This document shows positions 28,515 to 41,620 of a stretch of 64,000 bases of DNA, one piece after another (within the stretch, counting starts at the first letter, position 1; each line of letters opens with the position of its first letter). The DNA comes from Diabrotica undecimpunctata (Eukaryota; Arthropoda; Insecta; Coleoptera; Chrysomelidae), in contig NC_092804.1 in assembly GCF_040954645.1 (NCBI RefSeq), forward strand, positions 43,181,753 to 43,245,752, read 5' to 3'. The notes beneath the pieces were generated by a model. It was not told the DNA's origin. It made no database searches and was given only the letters and a program-made list of their open reading frames with translations. Position numbers and translations under genes: made by a program.

Positions 28515-31500
28515 TATAACGGGGAGTTAATTAGATGGAAAGGGTACTAAAATCTTTTTTATTTATACAAAATTGTTCACATACAAAAATAGGCAGTTTA
28601 AAATTATCACTTTTATGAGGAATCAGCGGAAGATGTTGACTATATTCAGTGGAAATTAGAAACAGTATTGTATTTTGTTATATTACTAAAGGATAACAAT
28701 AACAATTTTTGACCTAGAGCTCCCTGACCTTACCTACTTATACATGGTTTGTCAAAGTTGTGGTGCCGATAGTAGCCGTATTACCCTGTATATTCTTAAT
28801 AGTAACTTGTTATTAGGGGTTAGATTCAAATATTGTTGCTGCTTGTTATTGTGATCATTACTGCTGGCTTTAGATACAAAGTTTCGTTGCCCTTAAGTGA
28901 TATAGTATTAAAAAATACTAGGTACTTAATATTAGAGGCCATATTTGTATTAAATGGTTTTCACATTTAACATTTAGTTCTAGGTATATTCATGAAATTG
29001 TTACATTGATCGATATAGTAGTACAGTAAACTCCAATGATAGTGAGGTTTATGAAAACAGATCAGTCTAAATTGTGTTGTTTCTTGTATATTGTAGATAA
29101 AGTGATCGTTTGTCCTGTTAGACTTTTCCGTACTGTATCCTGAAAGATCTTTTATCTATACCCTATATATCTATGTCTGCGATTTTCGAACAGTTTTTCG
29201 TTCCTGCTATCAAACCTCTTTCCCTCTTCATCCTCGAAAGTATAATCTGTAACGGAATTAAGTTCCATAATTATCGGATAACTGAGGCTGTTTTGTTTAT
29301 CTGTTTCCGGTCTATTCTTATAACACGCGAAGCTAGAGAATGGGTTGTCCATAACCGACCATGAAAAACCGTCTTGCTTCTCATTCATCTATGTTTTTTG
29401 TATTCATTTTTAAGATTTGTATTATTTAGGCTTTTAGACGAAAACATTGTTGCATAAAAAAAATTATCCTCAAATATTTGTAGATAAAACCGCCGATGTA
29501 TTTATGGTTTTAACAGTTCTCTTAGCGTCTCTGGCGTATTATGGTGATCATGATCATATTCTAAGCTATTCAATATAAATTTGTGCTGCTAATATTTGAT
29601 GTAATAACTCTTCTTCTTTTGAACCCCTTATTTCGAATGATTCTAACTTTTTAGTTGATGCATTCATATCTTTATACTTATAAAAGGGTGATATATGCCC
29701 CAATGCTAACAAACCTGTTCCTGTTGTATTGTTTTTGGGATTTATCGACCGTGATCTGAAATAATTTCTTCGTAAGTCTCATCTTAGGCAGTCAGAACGA
29801 AATAATTGTAGGCCACGGCTTGTAAACCATGAGAGCCTACTCTCATTGCTAAACATTCTTATCGTAGAGACGAATTAGATTTATACAATATTGATTACAT
29901 TAGTAAGAAACATTATTAGATTGATACAATAAACCTCATCATAGTAGTTACTGTTCTTAATTTTACCGACAATTAAACGGTTTGTTTTCCAATTTTAAAA
30001 GTCATTTTGAATGAAATATCATACATTAAACAGCGCTTGAGATTAAACATAGAACCAACGTTGTATGTACCATACAAATCTCCAAGATTTCTTGTTTTAA
30101 AATTACAGACAACCAAAAAAATATTTTTATTTAAAATGATTTTTATTCGCTTATTTTCATCCTGGTGGTTGGGTCTTTACTTTTCTACGAAAATATAGTT
30201 TTTGTATCGGTGAAAGTGAACACCCTTACTAACAAATGATCCCACCTACCTTTCCGATTTCTTACTCTTGATTTCACTTTGATTCTAATGTAATTTAGGC
30301 AATCATTAATATACCCTATCCACTCTCACTTCCTTGCATGCTAATAGATTAGAAACTACATTAGAATTCGATACAAAAGCACCATGTCACAGTCCACTAG
30401 AGGTTTAAGTACCATTGAACTTAAACTTTGTTGTGAACTTGCACCTATAGAAAGTTTTAAATTTTTTGCGCACCAGAGCTTCTTGGTGGGCCGAGTATTT
30501 TTGGAATACCCAAGGATCCAACCCTAACAGCTCAAATCACCTTTTTGTTTTGAAAAATGGAGAAATTTGTCATGAGAATAACTTATATAATTAATATAAT
30601 AATAAAAATATGAATTGATACTACTAATTTTTTATACATGCAGTAAGATCATTTATATTTAAGTTATTGCGTGTTTTGCAAAAAACATTAATATTGGTAA
30701 TTTTTATACGAACTTTCTCCATTTAAAAACCTATTTCACTTACTATTTATGCATTTATATTTCTTAAACATTTTACTTCAATTTTGCCAAATTTTACTTT
30801 TTAATTTTTTTAATGAATTAAATATGTAATGTAAAAAAGAAAAAAGTTCATCACTTCATCATAGGCATATTTCTATTACATTCTTGTAACATTTTCTATG
30901 AATATACAGTTTAAACTATTGTGATAGAAAAATCTCAAATATTTTGCTTATTCTAACTAGTAAATACTAATCATGAGAAGTATTATAGGAGTATATATTT
31001 ACACAGTAATGATTGATGTAAAAATTTACCAAATATTTGTGACGGTGGCCTTTTGATTGTAAATTTTCGATATTTGTGTAGTTTGAACTATATTACAGCT
31101 TTTGTGGTACAATCAATGACTATAACATTCATAAACTCAAGACGACAGAAAATCCATGTATATTGTGTGAGTTTTATGGTCTTTATTTGTAAACGAAGTT
31201 GTAAAAGTCTCCATATGATAAAATTTAAGTCTTATTTTTCAATAAATATGGATAGGTTTTATATATATGGGGAAGACTTATTATATTGTTGTCCTTATTT
31301 ATTTGTATATATGGATTCGAAGGATGAGATATTAATGTGATGTATATAATCCTTACCAAAGTCCAACTCGAACGATCTGACCGATATTCCGATAAGCTAA
31401 GTTCAATTTTTGGGAACAATTCTTTCGTTTTAACCCTCATTTTCAATTCATCATTAGTGGGTGCCATAAACACCTGTTTCCTTTTTTGACCATTTATTGT

Positions 31501-31774
31501 ATAAAATAAATTAAACATTTAGTTTTTAAGTTCCATGTAATGTAAAAGATCCTTGTAGAAATCAACCATAATAATATATGATTATGATCAACTTTTGTTT
31601 TTTTTTGCCCGAATATTTTAATTTCAGAATATTTCACTCATACTGTATCACATGTTAAGAGCGCTTACATAGTGCAGTATTGATGTCAGATTAGATAGTA
31701 CAGTCAGAACGTACTGTAGCGACACAAACACATTTCCCTTGGAGACGGGTATTAGGCGACTCCTACAGTTAAAG
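28515..31774. other. Intergenic region, little recognised
   Basis: 3.3 kb of AT-rich DNA. The only item noted is a possible small exon at 31357-31518 on the minus strand. Other open frames, such as the minus-strand one at 29152-29388, match nothing I know. Confidence 0.45.
31357..31518 (-). CDS. Possible unassigned 54-codon exon
   Basis: The minus-strand ATG at 31518 opens 54 codons (MFNLFYTINGQKRKQVFM, then NDELKMRVKTKELFPKIELS and YRSDRSSWTL) and meets a donor-like GTAAGG at 31356-31351 in frame. Composition is more protein-like than other open frames nearby. No continuing exon was found within several kilobases and no family is recognised. It may belong to a decayed element or be chance. 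Confidence 0.2.
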
Positions 31775-34665
31775 AATGTGCTATTCTTTGATGACAAACC
31801 AAAGGAAACAAAATAACAGTTCATCGAAAACCTAAGGCAAGCCTACAGAAGATGTCCCAGAAATGACATTAGGATTGTATTTGGTGAAATGAATGCAAGA
31901 ATAGGAAGAGAGCGAGTTTTCATGCTCACGACAGGAAAGCATAGCCTACACAACATCAGTAGCGGTAATGAATTACGACTGATAAACTTACAAGCAGCAC
32001 TAAATATGATAGTCGCTAGCACCTATCTTGAACACAAGAACATACACAAAGTAACCTGGACCTCTCCAGGTGGAAGAACAACGAGTCAGATCACATCTTA
32101 ATAGATTCAAGGCATGGAACAGACGTAATAAACTGCAAAAGTTTAAAGGCACAAACATAGACTTAGATCATTGCCTAGTGATGTAAACATTGAGGGCTAG
32201 AATTTCAAACACCAGTAAAGAAAATAAAATGGATGGAAAACAATGAAATGTGCAAAAGCTGAGAGATGCGACAATTGCAGAACAGTACTCGGAAAACATC
32301 ACCAACAGGCTAATGAATCAAAATGTAAATAAAGAGGGCCAGACAAATATAGACTCCTACTGGACCAGAATAAGGGAAGACATTGAAGCAGCAGCGAATG
32401 ATGAAATAGGAACAGAAATATGTGCCCGAAAAAATCATTGGTTTGAAAAATAAAAAAAAGTGAAGCCTACAGAAAGATGCTTACCCGATGAACTAGAACA
32501 ACTGTAGAGAATTACCAAACAAAGACAAGAGGAGAAAAGAGGATATACAAAAGAAAAAAACGAAACCACTTAAATAAGGAACTTAAATATATAGAAAACC
32601 TCAACAGAGGGAAGGGGTTCAGAGCATTCTATAATAAAGTTAACATCAACAGAAAAGAATTCAAGGTACAAGACAATGCAGAAGTCAGAATGTCGACCTA
32701 TTAACAACACGGAAAGATATTGAATATATGCGCGGAATACTTTAACCAGGCAATTAATATAGAGCAGGAAGAAGAAAACCTGGAAGACGAAAGAGATGAG
32801 GTAAGTGGAACAGACGAGAGGAAAGAGGAACCCCCACGATTCTTGGAAATTAAAGATGCAGTTAAAAAACTATCCAGAAACAAATCACCCGGAATAGATA
32901 ATCTCCCAGCTGAACTATATAAAGAAGGTGGCCACGATACCATAATTGCATTACAGCAGTTTATAAAAGAAATATGGACACAGAAATCCCTCCCCAATGA
33001 TTGGAACATTGAAATACTTTGCACCATTCACAAAAAAAGAGATATCTTTGAATGCTCTAAGCATAGAAGAATTATGCTTCTAAATGCAGCGTATAAAATA
33101 TTGTCCACAGTATTATGTCACCGTATGGCACCACATGCAGAACGGATAGTAGGAAAATACCAGGCTGGTTTCAGAAGTGGTAAATCGACAATTCATCAAA
33201 TTGTAACCCTGAAACAAATTTTTAGAAAAAAGCATTGGAATATGGCTTTGATACTCATCACATATTTATAGACTACAAAGCAGCCTGCGACTCTGTGAAT
33301 AGAAGAGAAATGTTCAAAGCAATGAAAGAGCTAGGGGATACCAAACCAGTTGGTAAATTTAACAAAACTAACTCTTGAAAACGTTGAGTGTAGAGTACGA
33401 ATTCAGGGGAAACTATCTGAACCTTTTAAAAACAAATAACGGGCTGCGCCAGGGAGACCCTCTCTGCAAATGTATACTGTATACTGTTCAATCTGGCTCT
33501 GGAAAAAGTAATACGTATGCCACAAATCACAATCATTAGTTCAATATATAATAAGTCAGTGCAAATCCTTGCCTATGCTGATGATATCAATATTTTTTTA
33601 ATCAAATAAAAGGCAGATATCGAGCACAGTTTTTATTAAATCTTGCCCAAGTACTTTCGATCCTAGAGCATCTTCAGGGGCATTTCGTCAAATTTGGGCT
33701 ATCCAACAATATATGGAGAATGTCATAAACATTAAATGATACATTAACACAACACGACACAAGGACAAACACATTGAAAATTATAAAAATCGACGAAGCT
33801 ACATATTGGGTGACATTAGGAGAGAGAATGGCTTCTGGTCTTAACGGAAATGTTAAAGTGACCAATATCAATATTTTTGGTAGAACTGAAAACGCTATAC
33901 GAGAGGCATATGTAGCATTAAAAGAATCAGCTACAAAAATGGGTGTGATAATAAACACCAACAAAACGAAGTATATGAAAATAAGCACGCAACCAAAAAT
34001 CCTACGACCGCTTGTTATAGAAAACGATGTCATCGAAGCAGTGAACTAATTTGTATACCTGGGAGCGCTCCTTAAAACTGAAAATAATACTACCGCAGAG
34101 ATAAACCGCTGAATTTGCACGGTTAACAGATGCTATTTTGGCTCAATCTCCTTAAATCCACAATTATAAAGAGAAATACAAAATAAAACTCTACAAAACA
34201 ATAATACGCCCAGTCCTAACCTATGGTTCAGAGACCTGGACTCTAACAAAAAGTAATGAAAACATATTAGGATATTTCGAAAGAAAAGTACTAAGGAGAA
34301 TCTATGGAGCAGTGAATGACAATGGAATGTGGAGAAGACGATACAACTTCGAACTTTATAGAATATACCAGGAACCAGATATGGTAAAACATATTAAGAT
34401 AAGACGTCTGAGGTGGATAGAGCATGTAATGCGGATAGAGCAAAATGATCCAGCTAGAAAAACGCTCCTTGATAGACCTATTGGTCAGAGAAGAAGAGGA
34501 AGATTTAGAACAAGGATAATTGATATCATCGATGAAGACAATGAGACATATGGAAATACGTGCTTGGCGAAGGAAGGCGATGGATAGGGACGACTGGAGA
34601 GAAATTCTTGAGGCTAGGACCCACGCAGCTAATGATGACATCTTTCCTACTCACCGCTTTCTTGC
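31775..34665 (+). mobile_element. Nearly full-length LINE (endonuclease plus reverse transcriptase), decayed
   Basis: In order: endonuclease fragment with ENLRQAYRRCPRND, FGEMNARIGRE and MIVASTYLEHKNIHKVTWTS (31800-32100); a linker at 32250-32700; an RT from about 32840 (DAVKKLSRNKSPGIDNLPAE, YQAGFRSGKSTIHQI, IDYKAACDSVNRREM, LRQGDPL, YADDINIF); and the C-terminal half (VIINTNKTKYMKIS, VLTYGSETWTLTK, RRLRWIEHVMRIE). The plan is that of RTE/Proto2-like LINEs. Multiple stops and shifts inactivate it. A 267-bp insertion interrupts it after YADD. Confidence 0.88.
33598..33864 (-). mobile_element. 267-bp retroelement inserted in the LINE YADD motif
   Basis: The flanks ATATCAATATTTTT at 33584-33597 and 33865-33878 are a perfect 14-bp duplication. 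Removing the insert rejoins YADDINIFGRTEN in one frame. On the minus strand it ends with CCCTGAAGATGCTCTAGGAT, CGAAAGTACTTGG, then TTTAATAAAAACT and a T/A-rich tail. It is a 5'-truncated LINE end or a SINE. Confidence 0.85.
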
Positions 34666-34689
34666 AGACTGCTATGAGAAACAATAATT

Positions 34690-35460
34690 GGGAAAATGTT
34701 GGATTTTTTTTGAACAACTTGAGGTTTGCACACGATATAATCCTTATTGTTTCAAGACCTTCAGAGCTCTTGTGCAGGAGTTGGCCTTAAAATTAACTCA
34801 ACTTTTCTAAAACAGTATACATGACCAACCTTCTACTGGACAAAATCATTTCAACGTATGGCACGCAAATAAAACAAGTGTGTTCGTATCTGGACCACGA
34901 GATTAAATTAGGAAGAGACAACCAAACAACAGAGTTAAACAGGAGAATAGGTCTAACATGGGCAGCTTACAACTGAGATTAGATCTTAGATCAGACCTAT
35001 GTGCATGAAAAGGAAGCTCTTTGGCCAGTGTGTGCTTTTGATTCTAACGTATGAAGCATAAACACTGGCTCTTACTATAAAAGTAATAAATAAAATACAA
35101 CTGGCACAGAGAGCGATGGAGAGGTCAATGCTGAATATATCACTCAGAGACAGATTTTCAAATTAAATAGGAAAAACTGGTTTTATGGACGTACTTAAAA
35201 TAATTACAACGCTGAAATGGAACTGGACAGGCCATGTTGCCAGAGTCAAAGATGAAAGATGGACCAACAAAATTTTATGAGTGGAGACCTAGCCACGACG
35301 CGTATTGTTATCGAGGACCACCAACAAGATGGTCGGACCACAACTGGATTTAAAGTGCTCAGGACTGGAAGCAATGGAACTATTTACGGGGGGCCTATGT
35401 TCAGCAGTGTAGTTAAAACGGCTATGACTGTGCCGTATTCAAAGCATTAATGAAGAATTT
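34690..35460 (+). mobile_element. Second LINE fragment (RT end to C-terminus)
   Basis: Directly after the previous LINE: NNLRFAHDIILIVSRPSELL (a decayed FADD motif), then a YMTN-LLLDKIISTYGTQIK block, YLDHEIKLGRDNQTTELNRR, WNWTGHVARVKDERWTNKIL and a decayed ending near GGPMFSS. The order and motifs are those of the RT palm end and C-terminus of a LINE of a different family from the first. Frames change several times. Confidence 0.8.
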
Positions 35461-35689
35461 TAAAAAAGTCGACAATATTTAAAAGCATGGCGTATAATGC
35501 AATTATAAGGTAGGGCCCAACCGCAACTGCAAGGAAATTAAAACAAAAAAAGAGCTCTGAAGGAGGTCATATGTGGAGGAGAATCCTACATATCGCCACC
35601 AATAAAAAACAGGAAATAGCGAATATCCCCCCCCTTTCCTACTAGGAAGGCCAAGATTACTACTACCATCAGCATACGAAACATACGTC

Positions 35690-36545
35690 TGGAATATTTC
35701 ACCACAGAAAGAAAAACTGAAAACGGCTACCGAAAGAATCAACGTAGATAAATTCCCGGGCCCGGATGGTGTACCTCCGAGGTGCTCAAAATATTAGAGA
35801 AAAACTAGAAGCCTAAATAAACGAGTTACTCGACGAACAGAATTTTCCAATAGACTTGAAGAAAGAAAAGCTAATACTCCTTTGTAATCCAGGGGGGCCA
35901 CCGGATGAAACCAATTCTTTCAGAGCAATCTGTCAAATTGCTTAGAAAAATTCTAGAAACGCTGATAAAGAATCGCCTAGAAGATGCGCTGCAACCTGGA
36001 ACGATTACAAATCATTGCAGGTAATCAATACGAATTCCGGAAGAATATATGGACAATAGATGCGGACAAGTTAATATCCGACACAACCAAAAATCGAGGT
36101 AAACCTGGATCATTCTTGTTATTTAAAAATCCTTTATAAAACGTATATGAATAAAAAGACACTTTTGGGCTACATCACAGAACGTTTTCGGACTAAAAAG
36201 TCCATAATCAATGTATTACCAAGTGTAAATGAGTCAAGCCACTAAATATTTGGGTGAAAACTCTCAAAATGGTACAAAATATATTATGTGTTACATTTTT
36301 GTAGAAAAAGATGGTGTGATGTTAAAGTTTTTAACAGATATCCTAAATGGCAACGTAAGACTCTCAATAGGGGTTGCTGCTGACCCTAAGACAATGTCTG
36401 AATAGATGGCAACTGCATGGCCGGGTCTCGCAAAGATCTGTATTAAGGCCAACTCTATGGAACATACTATATAACGGGGTACTAGAAATCGATTACAGTC
36501 GAAACGTGACTCGCGTATGTGGATGTTCTATAAGGAATTAGGATA
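35690..36545 (+). mobile_element. R1-like LINE reverse transcriptase relic, interrupted
   Basis: Reading with shifts gives ERINVDKFPGPDGVP, EVLKI, NELLDEQNFPIDLKKEKLIL, LCNPGGPPDETNSFRAICQI, LETLIKNRLEDAL and then, after about 250 bases of foreign-looking sequence (36110-36350), HGRVSQRSVLRPTLWNILYN with GVLEIDYSRNVT. PGPDGVP, SFRAICQ and the QRSVLRPTLWN form of QGSVLGPxLWN are R1-clade RT signatures. Confidence 0.75.
36110..36350 (-). repeat. Probable small repeat interrupting the R1-like relic
   Basis: The R1-like reading breaks off before and resumes after this segment. On the minus strand it contains GGACTTTTTAGTCCGAAAAC, a perfect stem directly followed by GAAAAC, then TTTTTATT. No clear target duplication was identified, so the borders are approximate. 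Confidence 0.4.
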
Positions 36546-37641
36546 GCAACTTTACATAAAATAGGATTAGAACATGATATGGTATTTATTTCTGTTTAGG
36601 GTTTTTTATTATACTCTTCAAGGTTTGTGGATATTGATGTTCTATCTTAGGAACGTACAAAGGTCATCCTAGTCGACTTAAGTTGGCTTTCTATACCCTA
36701 TTCATTTTACAAATTCCCAATCGTCAATAGAACCACGTGTAAACGAAATTTAATCATTATATCACAATTAAACTAAACTCTAAAAAATAACACGACCAGT
36801 AAATAACTTAAAAATAACTACAACATAAATATAACACAATATATTATCTTAAAAATCAACACGATACTATTTGAATTTAAAATGCCGGCAAGTTGGGATC
36901 TGTAACATGAGAATCTGTCTCGCTTAAGGTAATAAATTATATTTAATAGCCTCTTGACGAATGAGACGGCGAATATCAACACGTGCTCATGTTTACTGAT
37001 GGGAATTTGGTAAACGAATGAACTTTATTTGTAAATAATAATTCATAATTGACTAAAAAATTCAAAAATAAACATTTAAATTTTGGTAAAATTTGTTCAA
37101 TATGATACTAAATTTACTAGACATTTGTAAATGGGATCAGTCTATCAAGTATACAAACTAAATTTTATCCATTTTACAAAAATGACAGTTAAAAGTTTGG
37201 CGGGAGCGATTTTGACAGTGTAAATTTTTGGCGAATTTATATATCACTTGTATAAAAAACGGAGAATTCTATGGCATGCAAAAAACGCATAATTAAACTA
37301 TTAAATTTAAACATAATAAACAAAAATACCACAATATTAAATAAAGTATGGTTTCATTTAAGATATATTTAATTCAATCTCTGTAATGAACTAATAATAC
37401 GGCAACCAGTTATATCTACTACATTCATGCGACATCTACGGAGTAATGTCTAAACTTAAAAAGAAATTACTTTTGTTCTACAATCTAGTTTAGTCATAAA
37501 TGTATAGATGTCATAACTAAACTTCACTAAATATTGTATTTATGATTATAAATATTCTTCAAAATAAAATAAAATGATTTAAAATACAACGCTAATACAG
37601 TATTTGTAAATAATTTGAGTCGTGAGTGATTCCTTGTAGCT
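36546..37641. other. Intergenic AT-rich stretch
   Basis: Nothing recognised on either strand. Confidence 0.5.
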
Positions 37642-38010
37642 ATGGCAACAAATGCTGAGGATCGCAAGCAGGAAAACTCTTCATCGTCGTTATTGTCCTG
37701 GTACCCAGATAGAAAACAGTGAAGCTGCGAAAGTACAACTGCTGCCTATACCTTTACCATTTACGACGATTCATCAAGTACTTTTGACGTAATCAGTTCC
37801 TTTAGTAAGGTCAGTAATGTTAAACCGATTACAGAATCCAACCAAAAGCAATATTACATTTCACCGATACACTCAGACCAGAGCGACGTTGATTCCGACC
37901 GAGATCCGTTCCTGGTGTGCAAAGTAAAACCTATAGTTTGCTTCGAAGCCGAACAATAAAACCATCAAGTAGCTCTTCCACCAATAGCTCGGATGATAGT
38001 TGTGGATAAT
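37642..38010 (+). pseudogene. Unrecognised Ser/Asp-rich coding-like relic
   Basis: From ATG at 37642: MATNAEDRKQENSSSSLLSW, one in-frame TGA at codon 27, then open for about 80 codons (TAAYTFTIYDDSSSTFDVIS, PITESNQKQYYISPIHSDQS, DVDSDRDPFLVCKVKP). A one-base shift continues it as RTIKPSSSSSTNSSDDSCG and a stop. GC content is above its surroundings. A Ser-rich, DSDxDP-type N-terminus occurs in several DNA-transposon and domesticated proteins, but I cannot assign a family. A decayed first exon of a transposase or host gene is likeliest. Confidence 0.35.
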
Positions 38011-38911
38011 TTAGTGTCGAGTGAATACCCAGATTGAGACCTCAGTGCCGTTTAACGGTTGTTGTATTTCTACATAACAATATACTGGTACGTCTTGATA
38101 ATGGCGATAATGACGAACCTGGCTCAATTATGTATTATTAATATAAAATATGGTTTTAACCTTCGAACACTTCGAATTGTACCTACAAAGTAAGGTTTAA
38201 TAAAAAAACAAGTAGTTATAATAATTTATTTAAGTATATTTAATTATAACACATCCATCTACCTGAAAAACGAAGGTAGGCAGTACGGAAAAGAGAATGG
38301 TCTAACGCACAAATAAAAAAACTAGATGAAGTAAAGAACTGAAAATTAAAAATAAAAAACGCATACCACAATGAAAACATTTTAGATTAGAATGATAAAA
38401 TTCTACAAAAACAGTACACAAAATAACTTAACTACATGTAAAGCTACGATTAACAAGCAAGGGCAAGCTATACGTTGAAATGTATACTTTTAACAGTGAT
38501 ATCACTAATCTGCAAACGTCATATGAATCATTATTGGCCAGCCAAAATGAGAAATTGATGAAACGTTTAAGTTTCACCATGTGTCGACACCTTTTATGTT
38601 ATTCAGTAGCTAAATAATATAGAGATTAAATTAAGTGTCTTTAATCAAACAGCTAATTCCATTTACACATATTTTGTAATAGCAGACCCTTAGTAAAAGG
38701 TAAGTAAACCCATTGTGGAATTTAGTCTCTTCAGTAATAACTTACTTTTCATTTTGTCCTTTTTTGAAAGTTTAAGTGTTTAAGTTTAGTTCCTTAATTT
38801 CGGAAAAATCGTTTTTGTGTATATGCTTTTTCGTACCGAAGATACCAGACTAGCTGGTAGCTTGTTTCAGATAACAATGATACTGTAACGGTAGGATAGA
38901 GTACCGTAATA
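38011..38911. other. Intergenic stretch, nothing recognised
   Basis: AT-rich and without coding or repeat signals that I can support. Confidence 0.45.
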
Positions 38912-39648
38912 CGTCGGTCAATAAGTCCCGGGCCTAACCATGAGATGGCGACGGCGACTCACGAGATTTCGGTAGTCCTAATCTTCAAAACCATACTATT
39001 AAAATGTTCATGTTATTCGTAGTATTGTCTACCGAGTTACAGTGTTTGGAGCGACTGTGCGAAAAGTGTTACAGTGACTCTACACCACTTCACTCCGGAA
39101 TCAAATCGGCAGTCATCTGAATGGACAGCACCCGGAGAAAGCTGTCCAAAAACGCAACAACCCCCGGAAATGTTATGGCGTCTGTATTTTGGGACCCGCA
39201 AGGAATTATTTTCATTGAATATTTGAAACATGGAAACACAATCAACAACGACTAATACATTGGTTTATTGCAGCGTTTGAAGACCGAAATCGTAAAGAAA
39301 ATGCCTCATTTATTCAAGAAAAAAACATTGCTGCACAAAAACAATGCACACTGTAACAAGTCAATGAAAACGATGGCAAAAATGCACGAATTGGGCTTTG
39401 AATTACAACCACCATGTAGTCCAGATCTGGCCCCCAGCGATTACCAAATGCTCCGTGTCAAGAGATATCGCTCCGATGAGAAAGTAATCGCCAAAACTGA
39501 AGCCTATTTTGAAGGCAAAGATAAATCGTTGGATTATAAAAGCGTTGGAATGATTGTATTGCCGCTTAAGATTATTTTGATGAATAAAGAATAATTTTTG
39601 CAAAAAACTGTTGCTTTACTAGTTAGGCCGGGAAGTTATTGACCGATG
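38912..39648 (+). mobile_element. Internally deleted mariner element
   Basis: Terminal repeats: CGTCGGTCAATAAGTCCCGG at 38912 and, inverted, CATCGGTCAATAACTTCCCG at 39648. A TA precedes the left end (38910-38911). The inner part reads VFWDPQGIIFIEYLKHGNTI, RLKTEIVKKMPHLFKKKTLL, KMHELGFELQPP and SPDLAPSDY, which is the C-terminal half of a mariner (DD34D) transposase. The second catalytic Asp of HxDNAPxH is Asn here (HKNNAHC). The N-terminal half is missing or unrecognisable, so the copy of about 740 bp is dead. Confidence 0.9.
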
Positions 39649-41494
39649 GATTACTTTGGGACGTCACATACCTCGGAACATTTATGTGGCGGTGGTGCCA
39701 CCTTGTAAGCTGTTTTTCAATACAAGTTCGATTCAAAAAACCTAACCTACCAACGGTATTGGTATTCTTTTCATATGAGTAGTGTATTTGGCATATTTTT
39801 GCAGCAAAGTTAATTTAACCAATTTTGTATCATTATTAATAAATATTTTACTAAAACCGTGAAGAATATCAATCAACTGTTAAGTATCTCCGTGGATTTC
39901 GACATTATTTTGCTTGTGTCTGACCGTATTTCACATGTAATTATGCGTAAAAAAGTGTTGTTAACTTAACTTTAAGTAAAGTATCCTGTACTTTCGGACT
40001 ACCCCAAGATTTTTTTGTGTCTTTTTTAGATTTAAAATAGTAAATTAGACGTAAATGTAACGTGTGAGTTAATTGATAATTAATTAATTAGCCAATACAT
40101 AATACATAAAGGCCAAAGCCTTTAGATATATATAATTCAATTTTTCATCGAGCTTGAATCAGAATCATAGTCTGCAAAAGCTCAATGTATGATCAGTTTA
40201 TCACTTTTAACTGAAACAAAATTTGAAAATCTATTTTTTAGTTTTTGATTCATTTTCATTAGAAACTTCAACATATGGACTTTTTTCTAAAGAGTTGTCA
40301 GGCAAAGGTGTCAAAAAAATGTACGAAATAGTTATGTATATGCTTTCTAACATTCGAGTGAGCTTTATACTATCCTAGTATTAGCCTGAAACCTTTACAT
40401 ATCTTTGTTCCACCAACACCTTGTCCTTTGGTAGTGTCAGATTATAATGTATGAACATTTTTAATTTTTTTTGCAATGACTAGCGTCTAGTAAAATTATT
40501 TATTAACACAATAAGGGTTCACACTGTAAATAATTATAACGTCATCATGTACAGATATGAAAAAATTAAGATAGTACCCCGCTTGCCACTTGATTCAAAT
40601 ATTTGCCATCTATTGTAAATGTGGTAAATAAAATTGTTTTCAAAATTACTGTCACAATTTTTGCTAGCTTAAAACTGCGCGTTTTACTTTTAATTATCTA
40701 CAAAAAAATATTTTTTATTGTACACATTAAATATTAACAATTGTATTAAACATAAAACATGCACCTACTAGAAAGAAAAATCAATTTATACTAATCCACA
40801 TTTTTTGCACTGGTACTTTCAAGATCTGCTAATGTATTAACGAAATTTTTGTAAAGGAAAGCTCCTATCGTGTGTTTCATAAGTTCTATTCCTGTCTAAA
40901 TGGTAGAAGATATTTTAAAATAAACTCATTGTAGAATATCTGAGTGTTAAACAATGACATATTACATTTGAATGATGTAAATGTGCTCAAATCTCTTTAA
41001 AATATAATAAAGTAATAACGAAAGCTTTAAAAAAATAAAAATCTATCAGGTTGATGAATTCAACAGCATCAAATTCAACCGACACTCCAGATTAAAGTCC
41101 TGGTGACATTTCTACTATATCAACAATACATATTACTTTATATAATACAGATTTAATATCTTTGTGCACTTGTGGGGCATTTGGAGATTATATAAAATAA
41201 TTAAGTTTTTTAAAATATTGAAAATATTTTATGTTTACTATTTTATAATTCATTATCGCCAACACCAGAATAACTTCTATCAGGCAGTAAAACGGAATAG
41301 AACTTTCTGAAACATTGTATATACAGTTAAGTTTTTGTAAAACAATCTTTATTAAAAAAAAAAAGTAAAAACGAGTTGATTGAAACTATTAGTTACTGAG
41401 AAGGCAGGGCCTCTGTAAGAAGTAGCTGTAATTTTGAAGCGCAAAGTGAGAATCAGTTCGAATAAATAATTCGACGATGACGACGAGACAACTG
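39649..41494. other. Intergenic and 3' UTR region of the Rad6-type gene
   Basis: No coding sequence. TTTATT at 41348-41353 is an AATAAA polyadenylation signal on the minus strand, about 145 bases after the stop of the E2 gene, and is followed by an A-rich run on the plus strand. Confidence 0.5.
41348..41353 (-). terminator. Candidate polyadenylation signal of the E2 gene
   Basis: AATAAA on the minus strand about 145 bases downstream of the TAG at 41497-41495. This is a plausible 3' UTR length, but no transcript evidence is available. Confidence 0.45.
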
Positions 41495-41620
41495 CTAATC
41501 AATAAAGCTCTGTTCCACGCATGCCTTCACTCTTTTTTCATATTCTCTTCTATTTTCTTTGTACAATTGTGCGGCCATGGAGTTGGCCGGTGAATTTGGA
41601 TTTGGGTCACTCAGTAAAGA
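41495..41620 (-). CDS. Rad6-type E2, exon 3
   Basis: The acceptor is TGTTCCAG (above 41620). It encodes [38 protein letters not shown] and FID with TAG at 41497-41495: the C-terminal helices of the UBC fold. The plus-strand open frame 41521-41763 lies antisense and is a shadow. Confidence 0.96.
   Translation of the reverse strand, partial: SLLSDPNPNSPANSMAAQLYKENRREYEKRVKACVEQSFID

Noticed and set aside
29152..29388. Minus-strand open frame of 78 codons with a fairly protein-like composition
   Set aside because: No domain, no splice partner and no repeat signature. Left as unexplained and not listed as a gene.
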